A stretch of 36,324 nucleotides of DNA from Roseburia sp. Lineage in GTDB: Bacteria; Bacteroidota; Bacteroidia; Bacteroidales; Bacteroidaceae. Below the pieces are notes generated by a model, which worked only from the letters and a program-made list of their open reading frames with translations, had not been told where the DNA came from and made no database searches. Position numbers and translations under genes: made by a program. Location: contig JAMPEL010000022.1 of assembly GCA_023665185.1 (NCBI GenBank), forward strand, positions 1 to 36,324, written 5' to 3'. Shown in pieces: positions 35,252-36,324 of this stretch (positions are counted from its first letter, which is position 1; every line of letters begins with the position of its first letter).

Positions 35252-35680
35252 TTATGCGTTATCGTTGCCGCCCTCATTGTCTGCGGCAGCAGTCTCGCCG
35301 ACACCCAACATCTCGAAGTTGCACTGTTCAAGCAATGCCTTGAAACTGACAGACGGAGTGAAGATAATCTTCTTTCTGTACACGTTGTTCGCACTTACAT
35401 CCTCAGCCTTGTCTGCCGACTTGCAGCTTACACCCAGGCGGAAAGTGCCGAGGTAAGGAATCTCCACGGAGTGGCCGTTAAGAAGATAGTTCTGGAACTC
35501 GTTCATGATGGCGTCGCAGCTTGCGCTGATATGTCCCTTTGTGATGGAGCTGTTGCGCGACGCGCTGTCAATCAGTGCTGTTGCCGAGATGCGTGAGAAT
35601 GTCACGACGCGTGTGATATACATCATCTTGTCTTTGATTGCCATTCTCTGATAGTTTGGTTTCAAATTTATTTTTCCCAT
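35252..35680 (-). CDS. HU-like DNA-binding protein of the Bacteroidetes type
   Basis: A 142-residue nucleoid-type DNA-binding protein of the HU/IHF-like superfamily found in Bacteroidetes, longer than classical HU (about 90 residues). Visible blocks are YITRVVTFSRISATALIDSA, then ITKGHISASCDAIMNEFQNYLLNGHSVEIPYLGTFRLGV, the HU-like helix-turn and arm region, and KIIFTPSVSFKALLE near the end of the fold, followed by an acidic Asn/Glu tail. The start MGKINLK was chosen because the 19 codons upstream are Lys/Thr-rich and untypical. It has its own promoter (35790-35797), a leader of about 105 nt and a terminator. Expected to be abundant and architectural. Confidence 0.9.
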   Translation of the reverse strand: MGKINLKPNYQRMAIKDKMMYITRVVTFSRISATALIDSASRNSSITKGHISASCDAIMNEFQNYLLNGHSVEIPYLGTFRLGVSCKSADKAEDVSANNVYRKKIIFTPSVSFKALLEQCNFEMLGVGETAAADNEGGNDNA

Positions 35681-35789
35681 GTTCTTTTTCTTGTTTTTAG
35701 TGTGAGTCAATCTTTTTGTTTGCGGACCGCTGCGCACTCAGTCCGGTGATTCCAAAGGCGTTGCGCACCCGTCTTTTTCAATCACGACA

Positions 35790-35797
35790 CAAAGATA
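35790..35797 (-). promoter_or_regulatory. -7 box of the HU-family gene
   Basis: On the minus strand TATCTTTG followed by T, about 110 bp before the start. The leader has a small GC-rich hairpin CGGAC/GTCCG (35723-35727 with 35741-35745). Confidence 0.55.
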
Positions 35798-36105
35798 CGG
35801 CATTTATGAGCACGAGATTTTTCAGTTCAAAATATCTCTCCGAAAAAACACATATTTTTCAAAAATAACTTGTAACTAATTGATTGCCAGTGAGTAATTT
35901 TTGCAAGTCTCCAATAGCCATTTTATATATGTTATTTAGTGTTTTCCATTGGACTCCCTATTTTGTATGGAATGATTTTGCTTATTATATAATGAATGGT
36001 TCTGCCTATTATTAATATAGGTGTAGCACTATTCGGATTCGTCCTGATTCCAGCGTCTCGGTTGTACAGAGAACAACTGATGGGAAATGTTCTTTTTATA
36101 AAGAT
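35798..36105. other. Intergenic DNA, nothing recognised
   Basis: About 300 bp of AT-rich sequence between the HU promoter and the last repeat copy. It has only a small hairpin CCTAT/ATAGG (36005-36021). No gene or RNA signature is supported. Confidence 0.5.
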
Positions 36106-36245
36106 TTTTGGTTCATCCGACATTTTGAGTGGTTTGTCTTTTTATATATTTGAGTTTTGATGCAGGTATATTTTGCGGACGTATATTTGACAGACTTCCT
36201 GACTATTTGTAAAAATGATTTTACAGATGTTTTTGATGGGTTCTA
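36106..36245 (-). repeat. Tail T of the composite repeat (copy L4, reversed)
   Basis: In reverse complement this matches 9586-9736: catctgtaaaa, gtcaggaa, tgtcaaatatacgtccgcaaa, atatacctgcatca and, further out, acaaaccactcaaaatgtcggat. It contains GACAGACT at 36189-36196, the tail copy of the module B end sequence. Confidence 0.75.
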
Positions 36246-36324
36246 ACAGACTCCTCCGTCGCTACGCGCCACCTCCCCTAACTTAGGGGAGGAGCTATAT
36301 ACCTTGTCAATCAATACGTTAGTT
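36246..36324 (-). repeat. Module B palindromic element (copy L4, reversed, cut by window end)
   Basis: It starts with ACAGACTCCTCCGTC, then hairpins GTCGC-tac-GCGCC (36258-36270, one broken pair) and CCTCCCCTAA/TTAGGGGAGG. The conserved spacer (agctatataccttgtcaatca) then runs to the window edge. The other arm lies outside. Confidence 0.85.

Noticed and set aside
35932-36123. 63-codon minus-strand frame starting in the last repeat tail
   Set aside because: No family, promoter or conserved composition is seen. It starts inside the repeat tail, where the other copy encodes a different continuation.

Overview
The window is chromosomal DNA from a member of the Bacteroidales, most like the Prevotella group. 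Supporting signs are Bacteroidetes-type promoters (TAnnTTTG, six of the eight called reading TAnnTTTGC), almost no Shine-Dalgarno sequences, a hybrid two-component system (HTCS), an argF'-type succinylornithine carbamoyltransferase, a skp-murI pair, a Bacteroidetes-type HU protein and a large secreted protein ending in a type IX-like sorting domain.

Layout. 1-400: the end of a composite non-coding repeat. 400-1690: about 1.3 kb of very AT-rich non-coding DNA with DnaA-box-like motifs. 1784-4164: an AT-rich type II restriction-modification pair (TdeIII-like nuclease and C5-cytosine methyltransferase), closed by a strong terminator. 4251-7357: a minus-strand flavoprotein (HI0933/YhiN family) and a SulP anion transporter. 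7555-8598: ribD. 8770-9736: the fullest copy of the composite repeat. 10069-18168: a plus-strand block of skp/ompH, murI, a CPBP protease, a DEAD-box helicase with a long structured leader, argF', a MATE exporter and dus. 18299-18906: an inverted second copy of the long part of the repeat. 19112-35680: a minus-strand block of mutS, two half-size chromate-family transporters, an HTCS, purL, a 1159-residue secreted modular protein and an HU-family protein. 36106-36324: another repeat copy, cut by the window edge.

The protein genes are mostly housekeeping: riboflavin, arginine, purine and peptidoglycan synthesis, mismatch repair, tRNA modification and envelope chaperoning. The accessory parts are the restriction-modification pair and the HTCS, which has no polysaccharide-utilisation genes beside it.

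The most unusual content is the family of non-coding modular repeats. Module C (about 540 bp, two inverted copies) carries four CACCTTG-type heptamers at an exact 22-bp period in both copies. Module A is a 67-bp element with 15-bp terminal inverted repeats. Module B (about 150 bp) has two nested local hairpins in each arm, whose sequences vary between arms in a compensatory way. Tail T holds a third copy of the B end sequence and changes in step with it, so two alternative pairings are possible. I do not recognise this as a described system. It could be a non-autonomous mobile element, a structured RNA or a chromosome-organising site, and sequence alone does not decide between these.
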